In this document: positions 32,271 to 41,181 of the stretch, in pieces | How the letters are laid out: every line of letters begins with the position of its first letter | How positions within the stretch are numbered: the first letter of the stretch is position 1 | Assembly: GCF_006937785.1 (NCBI RefSeq) | Contig: NZ_SJEE01000004.1 | Coordinates: forward strand, 186,001 to 250,000 | DNA: 64,000 nt | Origin: Pseudanabaena sp. UWO311 | Lineage (GTDB): Bacteria > Cyanobacteriota > Cyanobacteriia > Pseudanabaenales > Pseudanabaenaceae | Direction of reading: 5' to 3' | Notes under the pieces: model-generated | Seen by the model: only the letters and a program-made list of their open reading frames with translations | Database searches by the model: none | What the model was told of the DNA's origin: nothing | Program-made: the position numbers and the translations under genes

Positions 32271-34367
32271 ATGACAACAATATTTACCGAAGTTTTTCCT
32301 ATTAATCTTTCAGCATTACCAACACTATATACTTACAAGTTGATAACAGGTAATAAAGACATTTCTACTATTGGCGGGAAATTATCGTATCGATTGAAAG
32401 TTGAGTTTGGTGGGCATTGGATCTGGAGTGAAAAAAGGATTGTTGGAGATCAATTAATATCTGACCATAAGATCACAAAAATTGTAGAAAATCTTTGGCA
32501 AGAGCAGGCTGATGTTTTTAGAAACTTACAGGGAATAAAACAAGAGTTAAATTTTGAAATTACACCTCAAGTTCAAGCAGATTTTGTCGCCTCTGGATTA
32601 TTTCGTGACATTGATAGAGAAATAAAATTGATGCTAGCTGACAAAGCTCACCATATTAGTAAAGTAAAGATAGAGAGAACGTATGGAGTAAAAGCATGGG
32701 TCATCAATGAGAAGCCATCTATATCCATTTCGGTTCAATCAGATTTAATCTATAAACAGGATTTCAAAACTTATGTATCACAAGTTTCAGACCCTGAAGA
32801 GTTAGTTGGGCTAATGGTTGCAGATAAAGCATCTACTTTAAAAGGTGAAATTTTAGAAATAACAGGGAGACTCAGCGATCATAGATCAAGGCTTTTAAGT
32901 TTAACGAAAAAAACTGATTCAAAGGCATTAATTGAAAATGCTCCAGATGACGAACTGGTCGTATCTGTTGGTAAGGCTCAGTACCACTATCTTGCAAGCG
33001 CATTAAACATTGTTCTTAGGTTAGCAGATTGTCAACGTTTTGGTGTAGACGCTCAGAAAGCACTAAGTATCTTACAGATACCACCTAGACAGCGCTCTGG
33101 GATAATAAGCGAGATCTCTAAAATTGCAAAGGAACATGGTTTTCTTGATAGTGCATATTCGTCTAGTAAAAACCCAGAATTATTTTTAAATGCTCAAAGT
33201 CTAAATTTTAGCTCCAATCTTTGTTTTGGTAATTCCCGAATCGGTAAACACGAAGAGATGTTGAGCAGCTTAAAATTATACGGGGTCTATAAGAAAGCAA
33301 ACAAGTTTTCTGAGAATCAATCAATTCGTATTGGTATTATTAAAGGCGCTAACACGGAAAGTTTAGAAAGGTTCTATCCTGCTTTGCAAGAGGAACTAAA
33401 GAAATTAAAATTTAATTCTGAATATATAGGATTAAAGAATATACAGGAAGATTCGAGGGCTAAAATAGAAGAAGCTATTAATCTTTTGATGCAAAAAGAA
33501 AAACAGCCCGATATTATATTGGCTTTTTTTAATGACAACTCTGAGGAAGAAGGCAGTGCATACGATAAATTTAAATCTATAACTATTGGTCGAGGTATAC
33601 CAAGTCAGTATATTGAAAAATCAACAACTACAAATACTTTTGCACTAGGTAATATAGCTTTGGGAATCTTAGGGAAAACGGGCAATACTCCTTTTTCTTT
33701 GGCTGAACCATTACCTTATGCTGATTTGGTAATTGGTCTTGATGTTGCTCGTCAAAAGAAGAAAAATCTGGCAGGAAGCGTTAATGCAACTGCTATAGCC
33801 CGTATCTACTTTAGCAATGGAGATCTACTAAGGTATCGGATTCACGATGCTCCACTAGAAGGAGAAACGATTCCAGAGAATGTATTACAAAGTCTGTTTC
33901 CTATTAGTGAATTCCAAGGAAAACGAGTAGTTATCCATAGAGATGGATTATTTCGTGGGAGTGAGAAGCAGGTGTTAAAATCATGGGCTAAACAAATTGG
34001 TGCAGAATTTTATCTGGTTGAAGTTATTAAAGATGCTGTACCAAGAATTTATTCCTTCAGTAATGGACAAGTAGAACGACCAGCTAAAGGTGATGTTTTT
34101 AAGTTAAGTGACACTCATGCTTTTTTGGTGTCATCATTACCTCCATTCAAAAATTCTACCCCTCAACCTTTGCAAATTCGCACTGAATCACCTTTTACAA
34201 TTGAGCAAGCTGTTCACTCAGTTTTATCACTGACACTTTTGCATTATGGTTCACTGAGGGGAACGAGATCTCCAGTCAGTATTCACTTTAGTGACAAAAT
34301 TGGCTATTTAGCTTTGAAAGGAATTAAGCCCAAAGACTTAGAGGGAACTATACCTTATTGGTTATAG
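32271..34367 (+). CDS. Long prokaryotic Argonaute (pAgo), catalytically complete
   Basis: This 698-residue protein has the long-pAgo order: N-domain, PAZ (about 145-215), MID with the 5'-end binding segment (IPSQYIEKSTTTNTF and LGNIALGILGKTG), and PIWI. The PIWI catalytic residues are visible: D491 (VIGLDVA), E530 or E532 (LEGET), D558 (IHRDGLFRG) and D675 (IHFSDKIGYL), so nuclease activity is likely. Long-A pAgos use short DNA or RNA guides to cut DNA or RNA and defend against plasmids and phages. ATG 32271 fits the family start. The gene contains no GCGATCGC octamer, is AT-rich and sits inside a CHAT-TPR gene, so it probably arrived by transfer. Confidence 0.92.
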   Translation: MTTIFTEVFPINLSALPTLYTYKLITGNKDISTIGGKLSYRLKVEFGGHWIWSEKRIVGDQLISDHKITKIVENLWQEQADVFRNLQGIKQELNFEITPQVQADFVASGLFRDIDREIKLMLADKAHHISKVKIERTYGVKAWVINEKPSISISVQSDLIYKQDFKTYVSQVSDPEELVGLMVADKASTLKGEILEITGRLSDHRSRLLSLTKKTDSKALIENAPDDELVVSVGKAQYHYLASALNIVLRLADCQRFGVDAQKALSILQIPPRQRSGIISEISKIAKEHGFLDSAYSSSKNPELFLNAQSLNFSSNLCFGNSRIGKHEEMLSSLKLYGVYKKANKFSENQSIRIGIIKGANTESLERFYPALQEELKKLKFNSEYIGLKNIQEDSRAKIEEAINLLMQKEKQPDIILAFFNDNSEEEGSAYDKFKSITIGRGIPSQYIEKSTTTNTFALGNIALGILGKTGNTPFSLAEPLPYADLVIGLDVARQKKKNLAGSVNATAIARIYFSNGDLLRYRIHDAPLEGETIPENVLQSLFPISEFQGKRVVIHRDGLFRGSEKQVLKSWAKQIGAEFYLVEVIKDAVPRIYSFSNGQVERPAKGDVFKLSDTHAFLVSSLPPFKNSTPQPLQIRTESPFTIEQAVHSVLSLTLLHYGSLRGTRSPVSIHFSDKIGYLALKGIKPKDLEGTIPYWL

Positions 34368-34379
34368 GAGATTATCAAT

Positions 34380-34631
34380 GTCCAACAGGGACAGGTAGAA
34401 AATGAGATCGCCCTCTATCAGCAGTCCTTGGAAATCAAAGAGCGCATCGGTGACGTGCAGGGCAAAGCCGCCACACTCGCAAATATGGGAGTTTTATCAG
34501 CAAACAATGGTGATTTTCAAACGGCGATTTCCTATCTCCAAGAATCCCTTACCATCCTGCAACACCTCAAATCCCCCAACGCAGCCACAGTTCAGAGTTG
34601 GTTAGAACAAGTCCAACAACTAGCGGGGTAA
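34380..34631 (+). pseudogene. TPR-repeat 3' remnant of the CHAT-TPR gene
   Basis: The open frame (VQQGQVENEIALYQQSLE onward) encodes about two tetratricopeptide units plus the SWLEQVQQLAG ending typical of cyanobacterial CHAT-TPR proteins. It has no start codon of its own that fits: the ATG at 34378 is in another frame and ends after six codons. It resumes right after the Argonaute stop and is the other half of the CHAT remnant. The missing middle (most of CHAT and the first TPRs) has been lost. Confidence 0.75.
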
Positions 34632-34675
34632 GGAAAAAGGGGGAAATTTGGTAGGGGCAAAGCATTCCCGCAGAA

Positions 34676-35058
34676 ATTTATAAAATTTGCAATTCCCTCC
34701 ATTTGGGAATGCTCTGCCCTAAACCTCTGACACCCGCCCCAAATCTCCAAACCGCAGGGACAATTTATCGGTAAAAGCACAGAGGGCGAAGCATTTGCTG
34801 ATCGATATTTCTGTGATGGATTTAAAAATTGTCGCGCAAATGTAACGCCCCTACGGATCTGTTGCGATAAATCAATGGGATTTATAAAATTTGCAATTCC
34901 CTCAATATGGGAATGATCGGCTCCTAAACCTCTGACATCCGCCCAAATCCCCAAACCGCAGGGTTAAGCGATCTGTAAAAGCACAGAGGGCGCAGCATTT
35001 GCGAATTGAGATTTCTGTGATGGGTTTAAAAATTGTTGCGCAAATGCTACGCCCCTAC
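34676..35058. repeat. Two 179-bp direct repeats
   Basis: Copies 34676-34854 and 34880-35058 have equal length and share long blocks (ATTTATAAAATTTGCAATT, CCTAAACCTCTGACA, TAAAAGCACAGAGGGC) with scattered substitutions. They contain smaller dyads around GGGAATG and GCATTTGC. Confidence 0.75.
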
Positions 35059-35134
35059 TCCTATATGTTATTTAATTTGCGATCCTAAATCATTGGGGAC
35101 GCGAATAATTTAAAGGAACAAATAAAAGAGCTTA

Positions 35135-35173
35135 AGATCCCCGACTTTCTTGCGTAGAAAAAGTCAGGGATCT
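35135..35173. repeat. AGATCCCCGACTT inverted repeat
   Basis: AGATCCCCGACTTT pairs with AAAGTCAGGGATCT (one mismatch). The same motif pair appears at 46858-46923 with a longer loop. This dyad is frequent in cyanobacterial intergenic DNA. Confidence 0.5.
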
Positions 35174-35255
35174 GAGCGTTTAAAGACAACACAAAAAGAA
35201 ACATCGCAACTAAAAGAGCTTGTCCCAACCCCAAAATTTTTCCTTTTTCCTTGTC

Positions 35256-35876
35256 TCATCGTTCCAGAAACTCGACCTTCCCCGTCGCCAACCGATAATA
35301 AGCAGGAACAACCTTCAAATTTCCATTCTTTACTTCATGGGACAAAATGGGAACCGTAGATTCAATCTCCTTTACCATCAAATTGACATGTGCCTTCACC
35401 GTATCGCTCACCACACAATCACCATTAGCTTCCTGACCAGCCTGCACCGCAGGCTCAATATACTTAATCAACGAATTGAGCTTTCCCTCAGAAAATGCAT
35501 GACCGATCGCAGCCATCACTGCACCGCATCGCTCATGTCCAAGGACGACAACCAGCCTCGTTCCCAAATGCTCAACCGCAAACTCAATACTAGCAATTAC
35601 CGCATCGTCAGCCACATTTCCCGCAACCCTAAGCACAAACAAATCCCCAACCCCTTGATCGAAAATCAGTTCAGGCACAACCCGCGAATCGGCACAACCT
35701 AAGACGATCGCAAAAGGGTGCTGGGCAATTGACAGATCAACTCGGCGTTGCGAACCCTCATGGGGATGCTCTACATGATCTAGCGCATAGCGATCGTTGC
35801 CTTCTTTAAGTTCTCGTAGGGCAGCTTCAGCATCTAGATTCTCGACTGTGTAGTAGGTTTGATTTGCCGTGAGCAT
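35256..35876 (-). CDS. Beta-class carbonic anhydrase
   Basis: The enzyme interconverts CO2 and bicarbonate at a zinc site. The 206-residue protein has the beta-class ligands C-x-D-x-R (GCADSRVVPE, about 40-48) and H-x2-C (GHERCGAV, about 94-101). Length and the C-terminal YRLATGKVEFL are typical. It resembles the IcfA/CynT group. Neither carboxysome genes nor cyanate genes are near, so the physiological role, whether inorganic carbon or pH balance, is inferred only. The start is ATG 35876. It lies downstream of the repeat region that closes the Argonaute island. Confidence 0.93.
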   Translation of the reverse strand: MLTANQTYYTVENLDAEAALRELKEGNDRYALDHVEHPHEGSQRRVDLSIAQHPFAIVLGCADSRVVPELIFDQGVGDLFVLRVAGNVADDAVIASIEFAVEHLGTRLVVVLGHERCGAVMAAIGHAFSEGKLNSLIKYIEPAVQAGQEANGDCVVSDTVKAHVNLMVKEIESTVPILSHEVKNGNLKVVPAYYRLATGKVEFLER

Positions 35877-36021
35877 GGGTGATCATGAAATTGGTATGCT
35901 CAAAGTTAGCTAGCTTTCCATTCTGAAACAGTAGTGAATTTAACATAAGTTCGATAGAAGCTAGTGAATGTATTGTTCTCATAACTAAATTGAGCGATCG
36001 CAATTTAACAACAAGCCAAAC

Positions 36022-36068
36022 CCAATGATAGTAAAAGCTACGCTTCGCGTAGCTTTTACTATCATTGG
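36022..36068 (-). terminator. Hairpin after the 5'-nucleotidase gene
   Basis: 22-bp perfect arms (CCAATGATAGTAAAAGCTACGC) with TTC loop (GC-TTC-GC core), seven bases beyond the stop. Confidence 0.65.
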
Positions 36069-36075
36069 ATTGCAG

Positions 36076-37734
36076 TTACTGACGGACAATGCGATTCTCA
36101 GTTTTTACCTGCAAAGGCGACCTAGTACTGATATATTCTGCGATCGTATCTGATAGTAAATAACCAGTTTCTAAAAGATTTTTACCTTCTGCAAAGCTGC
36201 GATAACCATCACCACCAGAAGCAAGAAAATTAGTTGTCGCCACCCGATAAACTGCCTCTGGATTCAATAATTGGAAGTTGCCAGAGTCAGAAACAATCTC
36301 AACCCTAATAACGCGCTTCCCTACTGGCAATTTTGCATCCCAGACAAAATGTATTCCTGCCACTTGTGGAAATCGACCTTCCCCTTGTTCTGCCATACTT
36401 ACACCATGCTCTAGAGACGCTAGTAACTGCTTACCAGTCAACTCCACCCTTGTAATCGTATTACCAAAAGGAAGCGCTTCTAGTACATTTCCCATCATGA
36501 TATCGCCTAAAGGGAATCCATTACGAATACCACCAGAATTAATCAAAGCCACTTGCACGCGATCGCCCTTAGTTTTTGTCAACATCGCATCAGCAATTAG
36601 ATTGCCTAGACTGGTTTCGCTAGTTCGCAGTTTGACGCGATCGCCATCTAGCGCTACCAAAGATTTACCAATAATCTTTTGACGCAATGCTTCAATTGGT
36701 GCGGCGTAGGCTTTGAGCTTATCGGCAAATTCTGGATTGGGCTTAATGCTAGCATCAAGGACATGGGGTTTTCCTGCCCAAGCAATCAACTTACCTGTGC
36801 GATCAAAACTCACTGATAAATCTCCTAAATATTTACCCCATTCCCAATCTGTTACAACTAGCACAGGTTCCTTGGTTCCATTCTTCTCAACCAATGGATA
36901 TGGATGATTAGCTTTGGGAATATTGCCAACAGATGTATGGCTATGACCACCGATAATGATATCGATATCGGAGACTTTTTGCGCTAGTAATACATCATTG
37001 TCAAAGCCAATGTGGGTAAGAGCTACAATTTTATTAATTCCCTGTTGCTTAAGTGCAAGCACTGATTTGCGAGCTGCCGCGATCGGGTCAGTAAATTTCA
37101 CGCCATCGCCAACACTGGCTAATATTGCAGTGTCTGGAGTTGTCAAACCAAACATCCCAATCTTTTCGCCTTGCATATCCAGAACATGCCAAGGACTAAC
37201 TTTGCCATAGAGAGGCGATTCGGGCGCGATGTCGATATTTGCGGAAATAATTGGGAATTTTGCTTTAGAGATGAAGTCGGCAAGTACCTGCTGTCCGCGA
37301 TCAAATTCATGATTGCCGATGGTTCCAGCATCGTAGGCAAGGGCATTATAAAAATCCAGATCCGCCTGTCCCAGATATTGATTGAAATAGAGAGTGCCTT
37401 GAAAAATATCCCCTGCATCTAATAGCAGTAAAGGCTCTTGATTGTTTTTACTTTCGGTACGAATTTGGTCAATGAGAGTACGACGACGGGCTATTCCCCC
37501 CAGCAAGCGATCGCCATATTTAACAGGTTCCAAATGCGCGTGATGATCGTTGGTATGCAAAATCCTGAGTGAGAAGCGACTTTCCTGTGCAACGACATTT
37601 AAGAGTGCTGGTGAAACCGCAATGAGAAAGGTAATCACGAAAGCTACGAATATCTGAAAAGACCGCTTAGTCTGGAGTTTCAGTTTTAAGTAATTGGCGA
37701 TCGCTTTTAAACTATTCTTCGCTTTCACAGTCAT
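36076..37734 (-). CDS. Periplasmic 5'-nucleotidase/UshA-type metallophosphoesterase
   Basis: The 552-residue protein has an N-terminal hydrophobic signal/anchor (SFQIFVAFVITFLIAVSPALL) after a basic leader. The calcineurin-like metallophosphatase domain shows LHTNDHHAHLEP, GDIFQG, TIGNHEFDRG, LTHIG and GGHSHT. The C-terminal nucleotidase domain (from about 350) includes INSGGIRNGFPLG and ASGGDGYRSF. It removes phosphate from nucleotides outside the cell, a phosphorus-scavenging role. ATG 37734 was chosen over an upstream TTG. The gene is monocistronic with a hairpin after it. Confidence 0.9.
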   Translation of the reverse strand: MTVKAKNSLKAIANYLKLKLQTKRSFQIFVAFVITFLIAVSPALLNVVAQESRFSLRILHTNDHHAHLEPVKYGDRLLGGIARRRTLIDQIRTESKNNQEPLLLLDAGDIFQGTLYFNQYLGQADLDFYNALAYDAGTIGNHEFDRGQQVLADFISKAKFPIISANIDIAPESPLYGKVSPWHVLDMQGEKIGMFGLTTPDTAILASVGDGVKFTDPIAAARKSVLALKQQGINKIVALTHIGFDNDVLLAQKVSDIDIIIGGHSHTSVGNIPKANHPYPLVEKNGTKEPVLVVTDWEWGKYLGDLSVSFDRTGKLIAWAGKPHVLDASIKPNPEFADKLKAYAAPIEALRQKIIGKSLVALDGDRVKLRTSETSLGNLIADAMLTKTKGDRVQVALINSGGIRNGFPLGDIMMGNVLEALPFGNTITRVELTGKQLLASLEHGVSMAEQGEGRFPQVAGIHFVWDAKLPVGKRVIRVEIVSDSGNFQLLNPEAVYRVATTNFLASGGDGYRSFAEGKNLLETGYLLSDTIAEYISTRSPLQVKTENRIVRQ

Positions 37735-37827
37735 CACCCTCAAATTCACAGGTTTTTCTAGGCTATTTTAACGCTTAGTTTTAGTAATAGTTCACTTGCT
37801 CAATTGATTGTCACATTTGCGATCAAC

Positions 37828-37862
37828 AAACAAAAAAGCGGCACTTCGTGCCGCTTTTTTGT

Positions 37863-37864
<2 letters not shown>
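37828..37864 (-). terminator. dapL terminator
   Basis: Perfect 17-bp arms (AAACAAAAAAGCGGCAC) with a TTC loop; the last bases overlap the dapL stop codon. T-rich side follows dapL, as in an intrinsic terminator. Confidence 0.8.
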
Positions 37865-39095
<1,231 letters not shown>

Positions 39096-39183
39096 GATGG
39101 ATGAGTTAATCTTTTTTGATTTTTGTATAGTTTTATATTATGCCTTTATGAAGTTACTAAAGCAGCGTTCGATTAAACCTGCC

Positions 39184-39224
39184 ACAAAACCCATTGCAGA
39201 GCTAAGCCCTGCAATGGGTTTTGT
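39184..39224 (-). terminator. Hairpin after the GT4 gene
   Basis: 16-bp perfect arms (ACAAAACCCATTGCAG) around an AGCTAAGCC loop; its right arm reads TTTTGT and it lies five bases from the GT4 stop. Confidence 0.65.
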
Positions 39225-39228
39225 ATTC

Positions 39229-40377
39229 TTATTTGTGGCGAGATTGATCACACCAAGCTTTTTCTACAAACTCCAAAAACTCTGCCTGAAATCTCTCCGT
39301 TGAGAAACGCATCGCATTTTCGTGACAAGTCATAGGTAAGATGCGATCGCTATTCTCTTCAAACTCAAGCACAGCTTCACGAATACCCGCCACCGTCTGT
39401 TCTGCAAAAAATACACCCGTAGGGCGATCGCAGTCTAAGCCACGCACTGATTCACTCACACCACCCCGACCATAGGCAATTACTGGCGTGCCACAGGCTT
39501 GAGCTTCTACAGGCGTAATCCCAAAATCTTCCTCAGATGCAAATACAAAGGCTTTAGCATTTTGCATATATCCGCGTAATAAATCTGGTTCTAAATGCCC
39601 AAGAAACTTGATATTACTGCTTGATTTGGCGCGAATTCTTGCCATCTGCTCGCCATCACCAATCACAATTAATTGGCGATCGCACATTTGCGAAAAGGCT
39701 TCTACAATTAGATCAATCCGTTTATAGGGAACTAGCCGTGAAGCAGTAAGATAGAAGTCCTGCTTTTGTTCGCAAAGTGTATAATTTTGTAGATCTACAG
39801 GTGGATAAATTACTTCTGCCGATCGCCGATAGACTTTTTGAATCCGACGAGCGATAAACTTGGAATTAGCGATAAACAGATCTACACCATTTGCTGTGCG
39901 TGTATCCCAAATTCTGATTTGATGCAAAATCCATCTGGCAATCCAGCTTTTAATTCCTCGTTCTAAATTTGACTCTTTTAAATATTGATGTTGCAAATCC
40001 CAAGCATAGCGAATTGGTGAATGCACATAGGAAATATGTAATTGATGCGGTGCTGTTAGAACTCCTTTGGCGACAGCATGGGAACTAGAAATAATGAGAT
40101 CATAGGCTGACAAATCTAGCTGCTCGATCGCTAAGGGCATGAGAGGCAAATATTTGCGAAACTTTGTTTTGGCGAAGGGGAGCTTTTGAATAAAAGTAGT
40201 TGTAACTTTTTTGTTTTGAATAAATCCCCGTTGAAAATCATTGAAAAAATCCACGACCGCAAACAGATCGGCATGGGGAAATAAATTTAAAATTTGCTCG
40301 ACCACGCGCTCCGATCCTGCATAGGTCACAAACCATTCATGGACGATCGCAATCTTGAGATTTTCGAGTTTTGACAT
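39229..40377 (-). CDS. Family 4 glycosyltransferase
   Basis: The 382-residue GT-B protein has an N-terminal Rossmann half starting KIAIVHEWFVTYAGSERVVE. The C-terminal half holds TASRLVPYKRIDLIV, VIGDGEQM and the E-x7-E donor site EDFGITPVEAQACGTPVIA (about 284-300). GT4 enzymes transfer sugars in exopolysaccharide or lipopolysaccharide synthesis. The acceptor and sugar are unknown; no polysaccharide genes lie beside it. The gene is on the same strand as dapL but separated by a terminator, and convergent or monocistronic otherwise. Confidence 0.87.
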   Translation of the reverse strand: MSKLENLKIAIVHEWFVTYAGSERVVEQILNLFPHADLFAVVDFFNDFQRGFIQNKKVTTTFIQKLPFAKTKFRKYLPLMPLAIEQLDLSAYDLIISSSHAVAKGVLTAPHQLHISYVHSPIRYAWDLQHQYLKESNLERGIKSWIARWILHQIRIWDTRTANGVDLFIANSKFIARRIQKVYRRSAEVIYPPVDLQNYTLCEQKQDFYLTASRLVPYKRIDLIVEAFSQMCDRQLIVIGDGEQMARIRAKSSSNIKFLGHLEPDLLRGYMQNAKAFVFASEEDFGITPVEAQACGTPVIAYGRGGVSESVRGLDCDRPTGVFFAEQTVAGIREAVLEFEENSDRILPMTCHENAMRFSTERFQAEFLEFVEKAWCDQSRHK

Positions 40378-40466
40378 AATTAATTTCTTATATAAGGTGA
40401 GAATTTCCCACCCTAATTAGTGTCAATAATTATGGTTAAAATAGCAACGTTGAACTCACCTGACTT

Positions 40467-40904
40467 ATGAAGTTTCACCGAACTACTTCTATATTAGCCT
40501 CCGTGGGGCTAGCGATCGCTAGTATCACAGGTTTTTCTGCTGTTACACTTTCTTCGCAATTGACTGAGACTGCGATCGCCCAAGAAGCAGCTCCCACTGT
40601 GACAACAACATCTAGTGCCAACGAGATCGCCTTAGCCAAGCATTTGCGCAAAATCGGAGCAAAGCTATATACCGCCTATTGGTGTCCTCATTGCCATAGC
40701 CAAAAACAACGTTTTGGTAAAGAGGCTGTAAAACACTTAGAAGTGATTGAATGCGATCAGCGCGGTGTCAATCCTCAAACCCAACTTTGCCGCGCCAAGA
40801 GAGTGCGCGCTTTTCCTACATGGGAGATTAACGGCAAACTCTATCCAGGAGATCGATCCTTAGAGAGTATTGCTAACTTCTCAAAATATCGGGGCAACTT
40901 GTAG
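40467..40904 (+). CDS. Secreted thioredoxin-fold protein with CPHC motif
   Basis: This 145-residue protein has a signal peptide (about 1-38, ending ETAIAQ) and a small thioredoxin-like domain with the redox pair in YWCPHCHSQKQRF (about 73-76). Two further Cys follow (IECDQRG and QLCRAKR) with the cis-Pro region RAFPTWEI. The pattern is that of the thioredoxin half of cyanobacterial VKOR-like oxidoreductases, here as a separate protein. Likely function: disulfide formation or reduction in lumen or periplasm, with an unidentified partner. A hairpin lies two bases past the stop. Confidence 0.85.
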   Translation: MKFHRTTSILASVGLAIASITGFSAVTLSSQLTETAIAQEAAPTVTTTSSANEIALAKHLRKIGAKLYTAYWCPHCHSQKQRFGKEAVKHLEVIECDQRGVNPQTQLCRAKRVRAFPTWEINGKLYPGDRSLESIANFSKYRGNL

Positions 40905-40905
40905 C

Positions 40906-40954
40906 CCCCAAAGATTGAAAGGCGGCGCTTCGCGCCGCCTTTCAATCTTTGGGG
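40906..40954 (+). terminator. Hairpin after the thioredoxin-fold gene
   Basis: Perfect 23-bp arms (CCCCAAAGATTGAAAGGCG stem) with GC-TTC-GC core, member of the GGCGGCGC hairpin group. Confidence 0.7.
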
Positions 40955-41181
40955 TTGCATGATAGGGCTTTACATGCATTAATTGAGTCCAATGCACTAA
41001 ATAGCTAAATTTGCAACTAGTAGTTTCGGGAAACTTGTTAGTGTAGTTACCGTCCTACTAAAAAATAGTAATTTTCTGCATAAACATTGTATATAGGTTA
41101 AGAAGGTATTTAATAAGCCCTTGATTTTGTGCTTATTGATCTTCCAGTTTCTTTTGATTACCGCGAACCTTGCAGGCTAAT

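Larger units (their letters stand above)
34632..35255. other. Gene-free repeat region
   Basis: The region contains two 179-bp direct repeats (34676-34854 and 34880-35058) and an inverted repeat (35135-35173). Fragments resemble the repeat region at 44763-44939. No coding region is supported. Confidence 0.6.

Noticed and set aside
34592-34954. Minus-strand open frame in the repeat region
   Set aside because: It spans repeat DNA with no domain or start signal; the paired repeat explains the open frame.
34676-35058. Possible CRISPR-like repeats after the Argonaute gene
   Set aside because: Only two copies of 179 bp with diverged interiors; no short repeats with unique spacers.
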